A stretch of DNA of 28,757 bases from a virus, in IMG/VR virus record IMGVR_UViG_3300046816_000538, positions 1 to 28,757 of that record. One strand, given 5' to 3'. Both the position numbers and the translations under genes were made by a program. Under the pieces are notes generated by a model. The model did no database searches. It had not been told where the DNA came from and saw nothing but the letters and a program-made list of their open reading frames with translations. Shown here in pieces: positions 27,908 to 28,757 of the stretch. The number at the start of each line of letters is the position of its first letter. The first letter of the stretch is position 1.

Positions 27908-28757
27908 GTGTGGGAGATGAGGACGGCGGGCGCCGACACCAATGGTGGCGGGTTCGATCCCAGCCAGTCGGGTGCCGGCACCGACTTCTCGCAGCAGGAT
28001 TCCGCCCAGTTCACCGGCACCAACCTCACGGTTGACGCCACGACCAACACGCTGGTCACGCCCGACGGCCACAGCCCTTCCTCGGCCGACATCGGCAACT
28101 ACATCCAGATCACTTCGGGGGCCGGCTTCACGACCGGCTTCTACCGCATCACGGCCCAGTCCGGCGGCAAGTGGACTCTCGACCGCTCGCCCGCCGCCAC
28201 CTCCACGGCCGGCGGCTTCTGGGCTCTTGGCGGGGCCTTGCTCACCTGGGCCAAGGCGATCGCCGGCACCCAGGTCACGGCCGGTAATACCATCTGGGTG
28301 AAGTCGGGCACCTACACGATCACCTCCGCCGTCACCCCGACCAACGTGGCCAACATCTCGGTCAAGGGCTACGGCAGCACGCGGGGCGACACCGGCAGCC
28401 GTCCGCTGCTGACCACGGCCACCAACTCCGTCAACCTGATCACCAGCGGCGGCGTGGGCGGCTGGCAGGTCAGCCGCATCTCCTTCTCCAACACGGCCGG
28501 CACGCGGGCCGCCGGGTTCGACGCCACGGGCGGCGGGATGCAGAGCTGGCGGGTCACCGACTGCGTGTTCGACGGCTTCATCTACGCGATCAAGGGCAGC
28601 TTCTCGGCCGACTACACGTTCAGCGGCATCATCGACAACTGCGAGTTCAAGAATCAGTCCGGCACGAGCACCGGCTACGTCTACCTGGGCGGGCCGTGCC
28701 TGATCTACGGGAACTACTTTCACGGCCTGGGCGGGACGGCGATCCTCCAGGACAACG
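27908..28757 (+). CDS. Beta-helix tail-spike-like protein, 5' part (runs off the window)
   Basis: Open from about 27908 to the end with no stop. The N-terminus (VWEMRTAGADTNGGGFDPSQ, then SGAGTDFSQQDSAQFTGTNL) is a pattern I recall from many phage spike-like proteins in environmental data. Downstream, GNTIWVKSGTYTITSAVTP and repeated short strands (ISFSNTAGTRAAGFDA, CVFDGFIYAIKGSF, IIDNCEFKNQSG) are typical of a right-handed parallel beta-helix, often a polysaccharide-binding or degrading tail spike. The start is uncertain: GTG 27908 keeps the conserved VWE; ATG 27917 is the alternative, and neither has a good ribosome binding site. The C-terminal domains are outside the window. Confidence 0.78.
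   Translation, partial: MWEMRTAGADTNGGGFDPSQSGAGTDFSQQDSAQFTGTNLTVDATTNTLVTPDGHSPSSADIGNYIQITSGAGFTTGFYRITAQSGGKWTLDRSPAATSTAGGFWALGGALLTWAKAIAGTQVTAGNTIWVKSGTYTITSAVTPTNVANISVKGYGSTRGDTGSRPLLTTATNSVNLITSGGVGGWQVSRISFSNTAGTRAAGFDATGGGMQSWRVTDCVFDGFIYAIKGSFSADYTFSGIIDNCEFKNQSGTSTGYVYLGGPCLIYGNYFHGLGGTAILQDN

Overview
The window looks like a stretch of a tailed double-stranded DNA phage genome (or prophage). It is high in GC and tightly packed. A terminase large subunit, a portal-like protein, several tail or receptor-binding proteins, a lysis-like cassette and a recombination/replication module are all visible. No integrase, tRNA, rRNA, CRISPR array or insertion sequence was found. The host is probably a planctomycete: the small protein at 3050-3367 resembles short proteins I associate with that phylum, and the GC-rich codon use fits. 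This is inference from memory, not a database match.

Layout. (1) 1-2778, plus strand: end of a structural operon (unrecognised tail end of a gene, small basic protein, zinc-knuckle-like protein, putative structural protein, DnaJ-type zinc-motif protein, GT-A glycosyltransferase), with two strong intrinsic terminators. (2) 2779-3367, plus: a good sigma70-type promoter, short repeats and one small gene. (3) 16043 down to 3442, minus strand, read right to left: Rad52-like annealing protein, small ORF, primase-polymerase, a 405-base non-coding region with an AT-rich tract and six perfect hairpins, ParB-like protein, SF2 helicase carrying an intein, small ORF, HTH protein, MazG-like pyrophosphohydrolase, RusA-like resolvase, phage sigma factor, Pro-rich membrane protein, papain-like cysteine peptidase, holin-like protein, second membrane protein, a second glycosyltransferase with a His-rich tail, SLOG-fold protein and zinc-ribbon protein. 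(4) 16166 to the end, plus strand: terminase small-like and large subunits, portal-like protein, connector-like protein, several small proteins, a large fibre-like protein and the start of a beta-helix tail-spike-like protein.

Three features go beyond ordinary phage annotation. First, the helicase intein (10102-10998) contains a complete HNH homing-endonuclease-like gene in the +1 frame on the same strand, with its own GGAGG ribosome binding site embedded in intein codons. Second, nine intergenic copies of a 25-39 bp palindrome (half-site ATGTSGTGCCAA) are dispersed across all modules and both strands; eight lie just upstream of start codons, one forms a bidirectional terminator between convergent genes, and the outer arms co-vary. 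Third, 13575-13719 packs six perfect stem-loops into 145 bases beside an AT-rich tract, between the primase and ParB-like genes; this could be an origin or a structured RNA.

Working model: early recombination and replication genes run leftward. The phage sigma factor sits at the border between replication and lysis genes and may drive late expression. Packaging and virion genes run rightward. The palindrome family could be the binding sites of a phage regulator; the ParB-like protein, flanked by two copies, is one candidate.
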